From positions 27,973,775 to 28,037,774 of the forward strand of contig NC_054881.1 in the NCBI RefSeq assembly GCF_018320785.1: a DNA stretch of 64,000 nucleotides, written 5' to 3'. The notes beneath the pieces are model-generated. The model did not search any database. It was given only the letters and a program-made list of their open reading frames with translations, and was not told where the DNA came from. How positions within the stretch are numbered: the stretch's first letter is position 1; the number at the start of each line of letters is the position of its first letter. The DNA is from Cheilinus undulatus. Taxonomy: Eukaryota > Chordata > Actinopteri > Labriformes > Labridae. The position numbers and the translations under genes were made by a program. Positions 25,987 to 38,117 of this stretch are shown here, piece after piece.

Positions 25987-26114
25987 TTTTTTTCAAAAGT
26001 GCCAAAACAAATGGAATCAAAAGCATAGGCAGATATGCCATCACTGTCAGATGCCACCTGCTATTTAAGCATTTTCTGAATTGCATTGAATATTTACCAT
26101 GTCCTTTGCTTTAG

Positions 26115-26222
26115 GCTTCCGATGGCAGGCAGAAAGGCTTTGAAGGCTGTGCTGGTTGACCTGAGTGGAACTCTTCATATTGAAGACACAGCAGTACCAG
26201 GGGCACAGGATGCTCTGAATAG
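26115..26222 (+). CDS. hdhd2: hdhd2 first coding exon: HAD-like hydrolase domain-containing 2
   Basis: HDHD2 is a cytosolic HAD-superfamily protein related to the phosphatases LHPP and PDXP; its physiological substrate is unsettled. Exon after TTGCTTTAG with ATG at 26122. It reads [20 protein letters not shown], then [13 protein letters not shown] and two bases of an Arg codon before GTAGGG. The DLSGT string is HAD motif I: D13 is the nucleophile position and the second Asp of the usual DxD is Ser15, as in other HDHD2 proteins. The start agrees exactly with the vertebrate protein. Its neighbours ier3ip1 and skor2 on the same strand support the orthology. Confidence 0.95.
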
Positions 26223-26384
26223 GTAGGGAAAAAATACCCAGAAATACATTAGAACAGCACAACCATAGATGTCTTTTTAGACAAAAAAATCCCATTCATT
26301 TTAACATTGAATTTCGTATTGATCACACTTGATGGTTTTTTTTTTTTTGCATGTTTGAAAATCAAACATGCATACAAACATGGT

Positions 26385-26650
26385 CAATGAGTAGAGTTGG
26401 TCATCGTGAGTTCAATCCCCTGCTCCTACATTCACATGTCAATGTGTACTTGGACAAGACACCTTGCCCATTTTACTCCCACTGCTGTATTAGTTGCATA
26501 AATGTGTATGGATATTTATAAATGGGCTAATACTGATGGCCTCTCTCTCAACAGCCCCTCTGCTATCAGTGTGTGAATAGGTGTGAATGGGCAAGGTGAC
26601 CTGCGAGTAGTCAAACAACTATGAAAGCACTACACAAGTTACAAGTTACA
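26385..26650 (+). repeat. tRNA-derived SINE in hdhd2 intron 1
   Basis: The degenerate A/B-box head (GTGAGTTCAATCCCCTGCTC) is followed by the SINE body ACAAGACACCTTGCCCATTT ... ACTCCCACTGCT ... GTGTGAATGGG ... GAGTAGTCA ... AAAGCACTACACAAGTTAC. The same family occurs again at 48975-49290. The 5' tRNA part is worn, so transcription by RNA polymerase III is unlikely. Confidence 0.7.
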
Positions 26651-26800
26651 ATATCATTTAGCAGACATGCTTATCCAAAACGACTTACATCTGGGACAGG
26701 TGTTCCTGGCTTTAAGCACCATGGCCAAGGGCCCACACTGGACACTCATGAGATTTGAACCCCCAATCTCCCATACAGTCCACAATGTAAAACACTGAGC
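26651..26800 (+). repeat. Fish interspersed repeat, CATTTAGCAGACATGC type
   Basis: ATCATTTAGCAGACATGCTT then ATCCAAAACGACTTACA is a close match to a repeat found throughout teleost genomes. It directly abuts the SINE tail. It is non-coding. Confidence 0.6.
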
Positions 26801-27193
26801 TATCCAGCTGCTATACAAACTCAAAGCCATTCAAATATTTGCTATTTTGTTGTTGTTGTTAAAGCTTTCATTATCTCTTATAGTTGTTTTCCTCTTCCTC
26901 ATCATTCAGCCAATGTTTTGTAAATTTTGCATAGTCTTTGTCTTCTTCTTTCACAAAATATAACAAAAGAGAATTAAGAAGGGGAAAAAAAGAACAGTAC
27001 CCAAATGTTGAGTACAAAGGTATAAAATGTTCAGGAGTTAAAATGATAAGTTAATTTGAACTAATAAGTACAGTGGTTTGGCTTATTTGTTGGAGCAGAC
27101 ACCCAAAGTAACATTTATGCATTGCATAATGCATTGTTAAAATACATCTAAAATGAAGACCTAAATACATTATAATTGCTTCATTGGTTTCAG

Positions 27194-27296
27194 GTTACGG
27201 CATGCTTCTGTCGCTGTAAAGTTTGTGACCAACACAACAAAGGAAAGTAAGAGGAACTTAGTGGAACGACTGCAGCGTCTCAATTTCAACCTCCAG
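27194..27296 (+). CDS. hdhd2: hdhd2 coding exon 2
   Basis: A 103-bp exon between GGTTTCAG and CAG|GTAAAC encoding (R)[20 protein letters not shown], then [18 protein letters not shown] (residues 46-49) is HAD motif II, the Ser/Thr loop that contacts the phosphate. It enters in phase 2 and leaves in phase 0, in register with both neighbours. Confidence 0.95.
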
Positions 27297-27377
27297 GTAA
27301 ACACATCACAAGCCATATTAAATTTACTGCTGATGCTTTTAATGTAATGTAATGTTATGGAAACAGAAGCGGTACTA

Positions 27378-29008
27378 CAGTTGCTAGAAAAAGTATGTGA
27401 ACCCTTTGAGATTTCTTGGATTTCTGCATAAATTGGTCATCAAATGTGTTCTGATCTTCATCAAAGTCACAACAATAGACAAACACAGTCTGCTTAAACT
27501 AATACTGCACAAAAAATGATATGTTTTCATGTTTTTATTGAACAAAACATGTAAACATTCACAGTGCAGAGAAAGTATGTGAACCCCTAGGCTAATGACT
27601 GGTTGACCCTCCTTTGGCAGCAATAACCTCAACCAAATGTTTCCTGTAATTGCAGATCAGACCTGCACAACGGTCAGGAGGAATTTTGGACCATTCCTCT
27701 TTACAAAACTGTTTCAGTTCAGCAATATTCTGGGATGTCTGGTGTGAAACGCTCTCTTGAGGTCATGCCACAGCATCTCAATCGAGTTGAGGTCAGGACT
27801 CTGACTGGGCCACTCCAGAAGGCATATTTACTTCTTTTGAAGCCATTCTGTTGTTGATTTACTTCTATGCTTTTGGTCGTTGTCCTGTTGCATCACCCAT
27901 CCTCTGTTGAGCTTCAGTTGATTGACAGATGGACTTAAGTTTTCCTGCAAAATGTCCTGATAGACTTGGGAATTCATTTTTCCATCAATGGCAGCAATCC
28001 GTCCAGGCCCTGAGGCAGCAAAGCAGCCCCAAACCATGATGCCCCCTCCACCATATTTCACAGTTGGGATGAGGTTTTGATGTTGGTGTGCTGTGCCTTT
28101 TTTTTCTCCACACATAGCATTGTGTGTTCCTTCCAAACAACTCAATTTTAGTTTCATCTGTCCAAAGAATATTTTGCCAGTAGTGCTGTGGAACATCCAG
28201 GTGCTCTTTTGCAAACTTCAAACGTGCAGCAGTGTTTTTTTTTTTTTTTTTTTTTGGACAGCAGTGGCTTCCTCGGTGGTGTCCTCCCATGAACTACATT
28301 CTTGTTTAATGTTTCACTTATTGTAGATTTGTCAACACAAATGTTAGCATGTGCCAGAGACTTCTGTAAGTCTTAAGATGACACTCTAGGATTCTTCTTC
28401 ACCTCATTGAGCATTCTGTGCTGTGTTCTTGCAGTCATCTTTACAGGATGACCACGCCTAGGGAGAGTAGCAACAGTGCTGCACTTTCTCCATTTGTAGA
28501 CAGTCTGTCTTACTGTGGACACATGAACATCAAGGCTTTTAGAGTTACTTTTGTAACCCTTTTCAGCTTCAGGCAAGTCAACAATTCTTGATCGTAGGTC
28601 TTCTGAGAGCTCTTTTGTGCCAGGCATGGTTCACATCAGGCAATGCTTCTTGAGAACAGCAAATTCAACACTGGTGTGTGTTTTTATAGGACAGGGCAGC
28701 TTTAACAAACACATCCAATCTCATCACATTGATTGGACTCCAGGTTGGCTGACTCCTGGCTCCAATTAGCTCTTGGAGAAGTCATTAGCTTTGGGGTTCA
28801 CATACTTTTTCCACTCTGCACTGTGAATGTTTACATGTTTTGTTCTATAAAAACATGAAAACATATCATTTTTTTGTGCAGTAATAGTTTAAGCAGACTG
28901 TGTTTGTCTGTTGTTTTGACTTAGATGAAGATCGGAACACATTTGATGACCAATTTATGCAGAAATCCAAGAAATCCCAAAGGGTTCATATACTTTTTCT
29001 AGCAACTG
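27378..29008 (-). mobile_element. Tc1/mariner-like element 1, nearly full length, inactive
   Basis: A 1631-bp element flanked by TA dinucleotides (27376-27377 and 29009-29010). Its long terminal inverted repeats start CAGTTGCTAGAAAAAGTATG and extend about 200 bp inward. A transposase lies on the minus strand. It is inserted 81 bp into hdhd2 intron 2. The arms match well, so the copy is not very old. Confidence 0.95.
27780..28627 (-). pseudogene. Tc1-like transposase, disrupted
   Basis: The frame from 28627 begins [20 protein letters not shown] and carries the paired-like helix-turn-helix DNA-binding region and the RRGHP hook-like string. Further on, in other frames, are ILWTDETKIELFG (first catalytic Asp) and GGGGIMVWGCFAASGPG, then [14 protein letters not shown] (second Asp). 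The third acidic residue lies after a further frame change near 27830. A run of 21 T on the + strand at 28235-28255 interrupts the frame between the two halves. The family enzyme is about 340 residues and cuts and pastes at TA sites; this copy cannot make it. Confidence 0.92.
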
Positions 29009-29163
29009 TATATGAAATTAAACAGGTTTGCATCTCCTTCACAGAAATTCAGCGCTTTGCTCTTTCTTAAAGAAACAGTTATTTCTGAAAAGGTAGGGAA
29101 ACTAGGTGGCACTCCAGAAATTAAAAGTCTCTGTATGTGTAGGCACATACAGGCACAGAGGTA

Positions 29164-30240
29164 CAGTGCTTAACAAATTTATTAGACCACCAACCAAAGT
29201 AAGGTTTATGCCACAGCTGTCCTAAATTAACAGCACTGGTTAATACTAACCTGACATGTCAGATGGATTTGTTTCACACATCCATCTGGGAAAGCTTCAA
29301 TAGGAAATGTTTGAGAAAAGGCAGAGGCTTTGAAAAAACTCGGAGTGTGATTGGGTGCACGTTCTGTCTGTCACATCTCTACGGGCCAATCAGAGCAACT
29401 AAATACGTGACGTAGCTGCTATCGAGCTGCGCGTGCGCAGCTACTGAGGAATAAGGCGAAAAAAAGTGGCTATGGACATGTAAGTACTTGACTTGTACTT
29501 TTTGAAAAGAAAACAACTCACTGCGGTTCTTTGTTCTTCTTTTAACAAAGAAATGTTGTCAAGGTCTGATAAAACTAGTGCTTTAGCAGCATCCACGCTA
29601 ATCACTTCCTCCATAACTGCACCAGCTCTTGCTGCTGCTCGTTAACGTCACGACTCTTAGGCGCCTGAAAGTACTGCCCCTTGTTGCTGATTGGTCCTGT
29701 CACTTTCTAACCGGGCCCAAACGGTTCAGATGGGAGCTTTGCAAGATGGATTCGCCAGTGAAAAACAAGGGAACAGGCGTATCCATCTGCTTTGCAAGGC
29801 TAGGTTAATACACCAATATGTAGAAGCTCTTTAAACCGAAATGATATTTTTTATGCTAAAGTATAATTATTATTGTTATCCAGGAATTTTCAAATTTACT
29901 GATTTACAAAAAAAAAAGAAAAAAATTGTAAAGTACATTCATATTTTTTGATTAATATGTCAAATTTTAGTTATTTACTTGCATTCCTGAACAGAAAAAT
30001 TTGTTATAGTGGTTGAATGTTATGCTTGATTAATTTCTGACTTCTCAGAGAAGCCCAATGAGCCGGCTCAAATTTTGGTTAAAAAAGGTGAATTCAGTTT
30101 GAAATTCCTCATTCCTGTTCAAAATGGTAAAACGTGGAGAGCTGACTGAAAATGAAAGAGTCCGCATTAAAGCACTTCATGATGCTGGATGGTCTCTGAG
30201 ACAAATATGACAGGTGGTCTAATAGATTTGTTAAGCACTG
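29164..30240 (+). mobile_element. Internally deleted Tc1-like element 2
   Basis: Terminal repeats CAGTGCTTAACAAATTTATT ... AATAGATTTGTTAAGCACTG are flanked by TA (29162-29163 and 30241-30242). Inside, ATG 30124 opens MVKRGELTENERVRIKALHD plus AGWSLRQI, the N-terminal helix of a Tc1 transposase. The sequence then jumps straight to the right terminal repeat, so over 90% of the transposase is deleted. The left half is interrupted by another element at 29247-29802. The same family is present on the minus strand at 49.9-50.98 kb. Confidence 0.88.
29247..29802. mobile_element. 556-bp element nested in Tc1-like element 2, 9-bp target duplication
   Basis: Perfect 9-bp direct repeats GGTTAATAC lie at 29238-29246 and 29803-29811. 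Between them the ends are imperfect inverted repeats: TAACCTGACATGTCAGATGG against the reverse complement TAGCCTTGCAAAGCAGATGG, with 17 of the first 25 bases matching. A 9-bp duplication is typical of Mutator-like elements, although hAT-like elements (8 bp) are an alternative. There is no transposase; it is non-autonomous. Its inside is less AT-rich than its surroundings. Confidence 0.75.
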
Positions 30241-30244
30241 TATG

Positions 30245-33240
30245 TGAGTTGTGCATGCAGCTGGACTAGCAGACGCTTAAACTCCCAAACTTTATTTAAA
30301 CTCACTTTGGGTGATTAGCTACATAAAAAAATGACATCTTCACCCTCCCCCAATGCAGGGATTTTTGGTACATATCTTGAGTGTGTGTTTTGGATGCAGG
30401 TGACCAGGTTTTGAGATCCACTTTTTCCAACCCTTTCACAAAGTTTTGGATTTGTCTGCAGCTTTTGTAACATTCATCTCAAGGCTGTTCTATAACTGCT
30501 GCAAGATTATTCTCCCATAGTCACCAAATATAATATAGCCTGTTATAGAATGCACAAAATATGAAATGATGACAAACAGTATTACCTCTACTTTTGTGTT
30601 ATTGTAATGTTGATGTTGTTTTTTCCATACATGACACTCCCATGTGCCTCATTGTAACAAGATATTGGTCTGCTCATGTCACTTCTCTCTGGCCAGGGCT
30701 GTTTTGTTTTTGATTATGAAGCTCATAAATGTCTTTGTAAATTTGACTACCACAGGGATTTTTGATGTAGAGATTGCTATAAAATTTCTGGGGTTGCAAG
30801 ATGGTTGTGAAGAAAACCATAAATGACAGATGTACAGATATGACATTTAAACTGCACTTGTTAAAAAGGGGGCACCACCCACATTAAATATGGAATAACC
30901 ACATTTAACCTTAAAATGTGTATCAGTCTCGTGCCTCCGCTTGTGAATTTCCCAGGGACGACATTCTCAAATGATGCTTTCTGGACAAATGACTGAAGTT
31001 TTGAAGATTTATTATGAATAGGATTACAATGTATAAATCATGCAAATAATAGAATTATAGAATATAGAATAGAATTATAATGTTGAAAAAGAAACAGGAA
31101 ATAAATAACTGTAACAATAAGAGATAATAATAATCTGATTTGATGAAGGGTGAATATGATCTGAAATCGAGTAAAAATAATTTAACGGTAAGTTTGGAAA
31201 ATTATTTCTGAAAATGAGTCTGATTTAATTAATGGCTTTTAATGGAACCGAGTGAAACACATCAACCCTAGAGGAGAAATTAGACCAGTATCAACTACTT
31301 TGATGTAGCGGGATGGAGTCCTGAAGATGAGCCATCTAGATGAAAGAGGAGAGTCCTGAGCTACCGCCAAGATCAGCTGACTCGAACCTTTGTTCTGGTT
31401 GATGAAGAGCTAATGGGCTCTGCAGGGTTGAATGGCACCTAGTGGATCAGGCCAGATGAAGGTCAGACACAGCAGCAATTTCCTCTCCACTGATTTGGGC
31501 TGATTCGTCCGGTTCCAGAAAAAAAAAAAAAAAAACATTCAATTTGCCCGAATAACCATCAATAATAATGTCTCTGGCCAGCTGACACCAGGGCCGGAGT
31601 GGGATTCATTTTCAGCCATGGAGTTGCATGCTGCAGCTGAAGAGGTGATGTTTAATATTTCATGTTACACAGCTAGTGATTGCCTTGAGTGTAGGCTACT
31701 TATGTTGTGTACTTGTACATAGCTGTGTAGGCTATAAAATCATACCATTCATTGATTTGATTCTTTGATTTGATTCATAAACTTTGATGGTGGTTTGCAC
31801 AATTTATGCTATGTTATATGTTGAACACCTGGTTCTGCTAGCATACCTGTGTCATCTCTCTCCACCTGGCATTTTTACATCGAGCTGTAAGCTCGTGATA
31901 ACAAAAATAAAAAGTATCAAAAAGATTTTGCCCGCTGTGACAAAGCCGAAATAATACAAAAACAACTAGAGAACCAGCTGGATCTAAATAGTGTTGATGA
32001 AGACTCTGGGAGGCCAAAAGCTTGGAGATGATGAGAACTTTGGAAGAATAAAAGAAAAAGCTACAGGCCAAAAAAATGAAACTCCAACTAATAGCAAAAG
32101 ACAGAACTAAAGTAAACAAAAAGAGGACAGAAGAGACGTAAGAGAAGAGATGAACAGAGAGAAGAAGAGAGTAAAGAGCTAAAGAGACAAAGAGTGTTGA
32201 AGAGAAAAGAGCTAAGAGGACTAAGAGACGTGTGCTTGAATGCATTGCTTTTTCTAATGTAGAGAGAGGGATAGGTTTTTTCTGCTCCTCCCAGAAATAA
32301 GAATATCATATTTCAATCCCACCCTTCATCAGATGATAATTATCTAAGTCCATAAAAAGAACTATTTTATATCAAGTAGAAAAAGAAGGCTTTACAGAAA
32401 TAAACATATCTCAGTTTATGGGTTATCTCAATCATCTCAATTGTAGTTAACTTTAAAAACTAATATGATTATGTCACCAATAGATATAGCTATATCAGGC
32501 AAATAGGAATAGCATAAGCGGTTATGTAATGCTATAATCTTATAACATAAAGTTGCATTCAACGCAGTCAAACAGGGATAACAACATCAATCAAACATAT
32601 AAAGTATTTGGGACCATAACATTAGATGTTGAAAGGGATACCCACATAGAAAGATGTAATAACCAAAAACGGACAGTAGATGGTACTGTTGGTGCATGGA
32701 AGATTTTGATTAAAAAATCTTTGTACGTTATTAGAACAAGAAACACACTCTTGTATTCCATTTTCTCATCCAAATATGAAAGTTAAGCAGGACATTTACT
32801 TTGGTATTTATGAGCAACATCTGTTTTTTGATGTGTCCAGTGAGAGAAGGCATTAGCAAATCAAAGAGCATTTACAAAAGTTTATGATCCAGGGGTTCAA
32901 AGATGTGAATTGCAGTGTTGGTTTTAGCAGTTTTGACAAACAAGTCAAGGGCACGGCAATAATCCTTAATATGAGACGACCAATGAGATGTCACCAGTTT
33001 TAGGGTGTGATTGTCTTTTGGGACCGGCTTTTTCTCAGAGGTGTTGAACTGGCTCCTCTGGTACTCAAGCTGGCCCCACACAGGAAAGGAAAGTCCCCCC
33101 CTTTTAGATAAGCAAAACAGAGACAGATTAAAGAATTAATAGCATCTTTAGTATCTTTAGTTACATTTTAGTCATTTTCCCTCTTACAAATTAAAGCCTA
33201 GTATTAGTCAAAGAAAACCAAAAAAAAAAAATTGTTCACT
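30245..33240. other. hdhd2 intron 2 sequence without a recognised gene
   Basis: No coding signal. Purine-rich GAGA-type simple sequence lies at 32040-32240 and a poly(A) at 31520-31537. A non-repetitive piece at 31240-31640 could be an old transposon but has no visible ends. The 135-residue open frame across 31838-32245 on the minus strand is an artefact of the purine-rich stretch. Confidence 0.45.
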
Positions 33241-33246
33241 CTTTAA

Positions 33247-34186
33247 GGCGGCCTTACACCTAACAACTTTTCCTCATTTCAAAGGCGCAGACAAAATGCC
33301 AAAGTCAGAGTGAAATCATGGGAGTCTTGCTGAAGTTGCATCTCACTCTTGTTGTCTCAGTCATTGGGTGTGAGGTGGTCAAAAGACTCGATTTTAGCAG
33401 TTTTAGGGTGGTCTTTCTTCAGTCTTGGTGTTACAATAATATCAAACACATTTGATATTGTTGTCAATCTTAAGCCTCATCATATGCATATTGTGTTTCT
33501 CAGTAAGGTGACTGTCGTCCACGACCAGTGGGAGCAGGTGTTGTGCTTAAGCACATTAATTCACTTCATTCTCCAAAATGTGAATGTGAGCGTAGATCAA
33601 TCTGGAGCTGCTTAATGTCCAGTTATAACTCAAGAGATTGAAAAACTTTTCTGCTCAGAACGGCAGTCAGACCTCTTCACCTGTGGTTTAGTGTGCCTTG
33701 TTTGTCAGTTCATTCCAGGCTGACTTGACAGGTACTGGAATCCACCACTGAGATTTTCAAAATAAAAGCCTGATCAGTTTGTTTCCATGGTGAGACGACC
33801 CGCGTTTTCATACGGTACTTTTATTCTGAAGTGTTTCTGGGATAGTTCCTTGGTTGTTTCAGTAACATGCAAAGTTGCTTTGTTGTTTAACTTGTTTTGT
33901 CTCACTCAATCACTACTCAAATAATCAAAAACATTTGATTATAGGAACATTTGATTATAAGAGATATCAACTCAAATGCCATCTGCATCTTCTACATCTT
34001 GTTCTCCATTCAGAAATTGTTGTTGTGAATATCCACCAGATACATGATGGGAAATAATCTGAAAAGGAATCGTTATGCTAGTCTGGTAGTTAGTGACCCA
34101 CAGTCTTTGCAAAATCTTAGTTTAAGACTAAAAACTCAATGGCTTGCCGACAGAGTTTTAGCAAAGACCTCTGGTGTAAGGCCGGC
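33247..34186. mobile_element. 940-bp non-autonomous inverted-repeat element
   Basis: The left end GGCGGCCTTACACC matches the reverse complement of the right end GGTGTAAGGCCGGC at 34173-34186. The pair is flanked by A/T-rich TAA-like bases, as for PIF/Harbinger-type short elements, but the class is not proven. No transposase domain is recognised inside; the short open frames look random. Confidence 0.6.
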
Positions 34187-34329
34187 ATAACTTAATAAAA
34201 ATTCCCTATATTTTAGCCTGTACTTTTTCAAGACACTTACATTAATGTACTACTAATATTTTAATTGATTTGAAATGTATAATGAAAATACTGGCACAGG
34301 ATCACCAAATCTGGATTGTTTCCTTATTT

Positions 34330-36520
34330 TGAAAAACTGGGCCCAAGTAATCAGCTTGTGCTTTTGCTAACCACGTTTAAGGGGATCTGTACTGTGCCTG
34401 GGTATGTTTCAGCCTACGTTTGACCAGTGTGAGTACAAGTGCCTGGGCGTGGCATGCCTCATGGCCCCAGCACCGACCACAAGGACGTGGTGGGTCTAGG
34501 CACAGTACGAATGCAGTACGAAAGAAGGAGCAGTAGCGCAGGAATGTGACGTAATGTGAGATAACAACACAGCGCACACCAGGCAGCAGCTGTATACTTA
34601 AAAGACACACTGTCCTAAAGAGAGAGGCTGATAGAGAGGGCAAGATTTTTCTAGAGAGGAGAGTCCAGTATATTTTTTTCTAATTTTGTTTTAACAGGTT
34701 CCAAAGTTTTTATCAGAGCTGAAGAATTTAACCATCTTACAGCTCCACTATCAACTCTCATCTTAATGTCCAGTCCATATTTTGACCAGTTTCTTGCAAA
34801 GTCAGGCTTTATCAAATGTGAGAGGTTTTTTTTTTGTTTTGTTTTGTTTTGTTTTGTGAAATAAAGCTTCTTCCCTTGATTGAGCCACAAACAGCAGCTC
34901 GCAGGATAACAAATGCCTTTCATCCTCAGTAATCTGAGGGAAGCTACTGAAAGGAGCAGTAGCTTTTCCTCCAGTATTTCTCCACTGCAGCATAAGGTGT
35001 ATCAGTTCTGCAACTTTGCTGCATCAACTTTGGTCTTGTACTGCTCTGGCCTGTTGATAGGCCCGCTCCAGGCCAATGCCCCATCTCTCCAGGTATCTTC
35101 CCAGCTGACCCCTCCACGATGCACACAGCTGCCCCTGATGTCATCCCATTGAGTCCTTGGCACTAAGTATGCAGTGAGCTGGATCAAGCCTGGGAAAGTA
35201 CAGCAGGTGCTCATGGAAGCACAGCTGCCACTCCCATATCCAGCAATTGACCCTTCCCATCCCCACTCTCCTGAACACATCAGCCTTAGAAACAGACGTG
35301 TGGCAAAGGGAAGTCTTCACAAAGGAGGCCAGCCTGTGCCTCTGGCCATCACTCAGCGTTCAAGCTGCACATGAGTAGAGTGAGACCTGGAGGATATGCA
35401 GACAAAGGACTTTGACTTTCCTCCACATGCTCAGATACTGGGAGCGCCATACCGCTTTGCTCATTTAACCCATCACCCCAGTCTGCTGAGTCTGCAATCG
35501 ATCTCAGCCTTACAGTTAACAGATCGATGAAATTAAGAGCCCCCACAAGGACATATACAAGAATCACAGCATCATCAGCAAAGTCCAGATAGGTGATATG
35601 GACATCACCAAATGGCACTCCACAGTTTGTTGCCTCTGTTACCTGCCCCATTATCCAGTCCATACAGGCACTAAAGGAGCTAAGACACCCCTACCTCACC
35701 CCAGAATCAACTGGGAAGTAGTCAAAGATGGAGCCACCACAATATTCTGTACCAGAATATAGGGCAGACATCAGCTAGATGACTAAACATGGGATCCCAG
35801 AGAGCTCCAGAATCCTCCAGAGTGCTTCCCTGCTCACTCATGAAGTCAACATAGGCTACAAGCAACCCTGTATTGAATTCCTGAAAGTGCTCAGTGAGGA
35901 TCCAAAGTTCCAGGGTGTGGTCTACCTCTTAAATATAAAGCCTGACTGTTCAGGCCACTGGTGCTGGAGCAGCGGATTGTGGATGCTGTTCAGAAGTATC
36001 AGTATAGGGACCTTGCCCCGTACTGAGAAAAGTATATTATCCCTGTAGTTGTACTGTCTTGCACATTCAGTGCAAGACCACAGTGTCCGAACAGTGTCCG
36101 TAGGTAGGCATGATGCCTGTTATGCAGGCATCATGCCTAGTATGTAGATACTCTCTTCTCCAACACGGAGAGAATGCAGCTGCTTTGAATCGGCAGCAAC
36201 TGGAATACCTGACCTGAAGTCGGCCCCAGAGAGACTGGATCTTGAGAGTTATCTAGTGTTCCGAGAGTGGTTAGGGGCCAAGCCACAATGTCTGGCTCCC
36301 GAAGGTAACCGACATCCAATCTGATTTGACCCTAGTTAGCTGATTTCAGGAACTTTGTAGTCCCTGAGCAATCTCCAACGTCACTCCTACAAATTAAAGA
36401 CCTGTGTGTGGAGGGGTGTGTGTGGATGGGGTGGGTGTGTGTGTGTGTGGGTGTGTGTGTGGGGGGGGGGATGTTTTGACTGTAGGAGTGCTTAGTTTTT
36501 AAAAATTATCTTCACTCCAT
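34330..36520 (-). repeat. Decayed non-LTR retrotransposon, reverse transcriptase remnant
   Basis: On the minus strand at about 35700-35540 the translation MDWIMGQVTEATNCGVPFGD, then VHITYLDFADDAVILVYVLV, contains the polymerase FADD box of a LINE-type reverse transcriptase. The frame continues SLIDLLTVRLRSIADS-like in a worn state. Upstream pieces near 35800-35700 are broken by stops. Neighbouring GC-richer DNA at 34380-35350 and 36050-36350 may belong to the same old insertion but could not be resolved. A GTTTT microsatellite lies at 34828-34856 and a TG/G-rich tract at 36405-36471. Confidence 0.6.
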
Positions 36521-36522
36521 AG

Positions 36523-36628
36523 GAACAGGACATCTTCACTTCCCTAAGTGCTGCAAGGAGTTTGTTAGTGCAGAAACAACACAGACCACTTTTGCTGGTG
36601 GAGGACAGTGCACTGGAAGACTTTGCTG
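36523..36628 (+). CDS. hdhd2: hdhd2 coding exon 3
   Basis: A 106-bp exon between CACTCCATAG and G|GTATGT encoding [20 protein letters not shown], then [15 protein letters not shown] and one base. It matches the HDHD2 segment EIFTSLTAARSLLERKQVRP...DFKG. It starts in phase 0 and ends in phase 1, in register with exons 2 and 4. Confidence 0.95.
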
Positions 36629-37069
36629 GTATGTAGCTGTCTTTGTGTTTTTCTGTACTTCAGATGGTGAATGGGCTGTTTTCAACTTTTCTCTTTTAGA
36701 TTTTGCATGAGTTTAAAACAAATGAAATGCCCCTGACAACAAGTAGCTCTTTTATATTCTTAACTGGCAATAGTAGGCAAAAAGGGAACCTTCATGTATG
36801 GAAATCATATGAGCTACATACAGGTGCATCTCAGTAAATTAGAATATTGTTAAAAAGTTGATTTATTTCAGTAATTCAATTCAAAAAGGTGGAACTCATA
36901 TATTATATAGACTCATTATACACACAGACTGATATATTTCAAGTGCTTTTTTATGGCTTACAGCTAATGAAAACCCAAAAATTACTATCTCAAAAGTTTG
37001 AGTATTGTGGAAAAAGTTCAATATTGGAGACTCATGGGGACACACTCTAATCAACTAATTAACCCAGAC

Positions 37070-37620
37070 TAGGGCTGTTAAAATTAACGCGTTAATGCGG
37101 ATGTGGATGGATTCCATCATCATGATTAATCGGATTAAAATTTTTAACGCAATTAACCCATCTACAGCGCAAAATCCCTGAAACGTCTGGCAACGCATTT
37201 CGGGCAGTTTGTCCAAGAAGCGTTACCATCGAGCATGCTGCCGCTCGTGCAAATGGGCCATTGATCCGGTAGTGACCAACCAACACGATATAGAAGACGC
37301 TAAACAGCACATTGGCCCTCTTGATGGGAAATTCGGGTACAAAAAAACCCAAAGACGGAACACTCAACTGACGTAAAGTATTATGCACATTCTGCAGGAA
37401 GGAGTTTTTTCTTTTTTTCTTTAAAATATCACATTAACGTGAAGCATACGTTTGTCGGGGATTCTGCTATCACTTTGGCTAACGCATCGCCAAGCTTGCA
37501 AAATGAAATGCAATTAATATAGATTAAAAATGAATGTTATTTAATCATGATTAATCGAAATTAATCCACAGCAACCCTGTGATTAATCTGATTAAAAATT
37601 TTAATCGTTTGACAGCACTA
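37070..37620. mobile_element. hAT-like short element inside Tc1-like element 3
   Basis: Ends TAGGGCTGTTAAAATTAACG ... AATCGTTTGACAGCACTA are inverted repeats of the widespread vertebrate TAGGGCTGTCAAA type, with internal ATTAATCGGATTAAAATTTT strings. The flanks ACCCAGAC and CTCAAGAC are compatible with a worn 8-bp target duplication. 551 bp, no coding capacity. Confidence 0.75.
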
Positions 37621-38117
37621 CTCAAGACACCAGCAAATGTTTCCTGAGCCTTTAAATGGTCTCTCAGTCTTGATCAGTAGCCTACAAAATCATGGGAAAG
37701 ACTGCTCACTTGACAGATGTCTAGAAGATGATCACTGACACCCTGAACAAGGAGGGACAGACACAAAAGGTCATTGCTAAAGAAGCTGGCTGATCACAGA
37801 GTGCTGTATCTAAGCGCATAAATGGACAGTTGAATGGAAGGAGAAAATGTGAAACAAAAGGTGCATAAGCAACAGGGATAACTGCAGCCTTGAAAGGACT
37901 GTGAAACAAAGCCCATTCAAGAATTTGGGGGAGCTTCACAAGGAGTGGACCTCAGCTTGAGTCAGTGCTTCAAGAGCCACCACGCACAGACATATTCAGG
38001 ACGTGGGCTACAACTGTCACATTCCTGTCTACAAGTCACTCTTGAACCAGAGACAACATCAGAGGCATCTTACCTGTGCTAAGGCCAAAAAGGACTGGAC
38101 TGTTGCTCAGTGGTCCA

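Noticed and set aside
31838..32245. 135-residue Ser/Leu-rich open frame on the minus strand
   Set aside because: It is the complement of a purine-rich GAGA-type simple sequence; the hydrophobic look is compositional.
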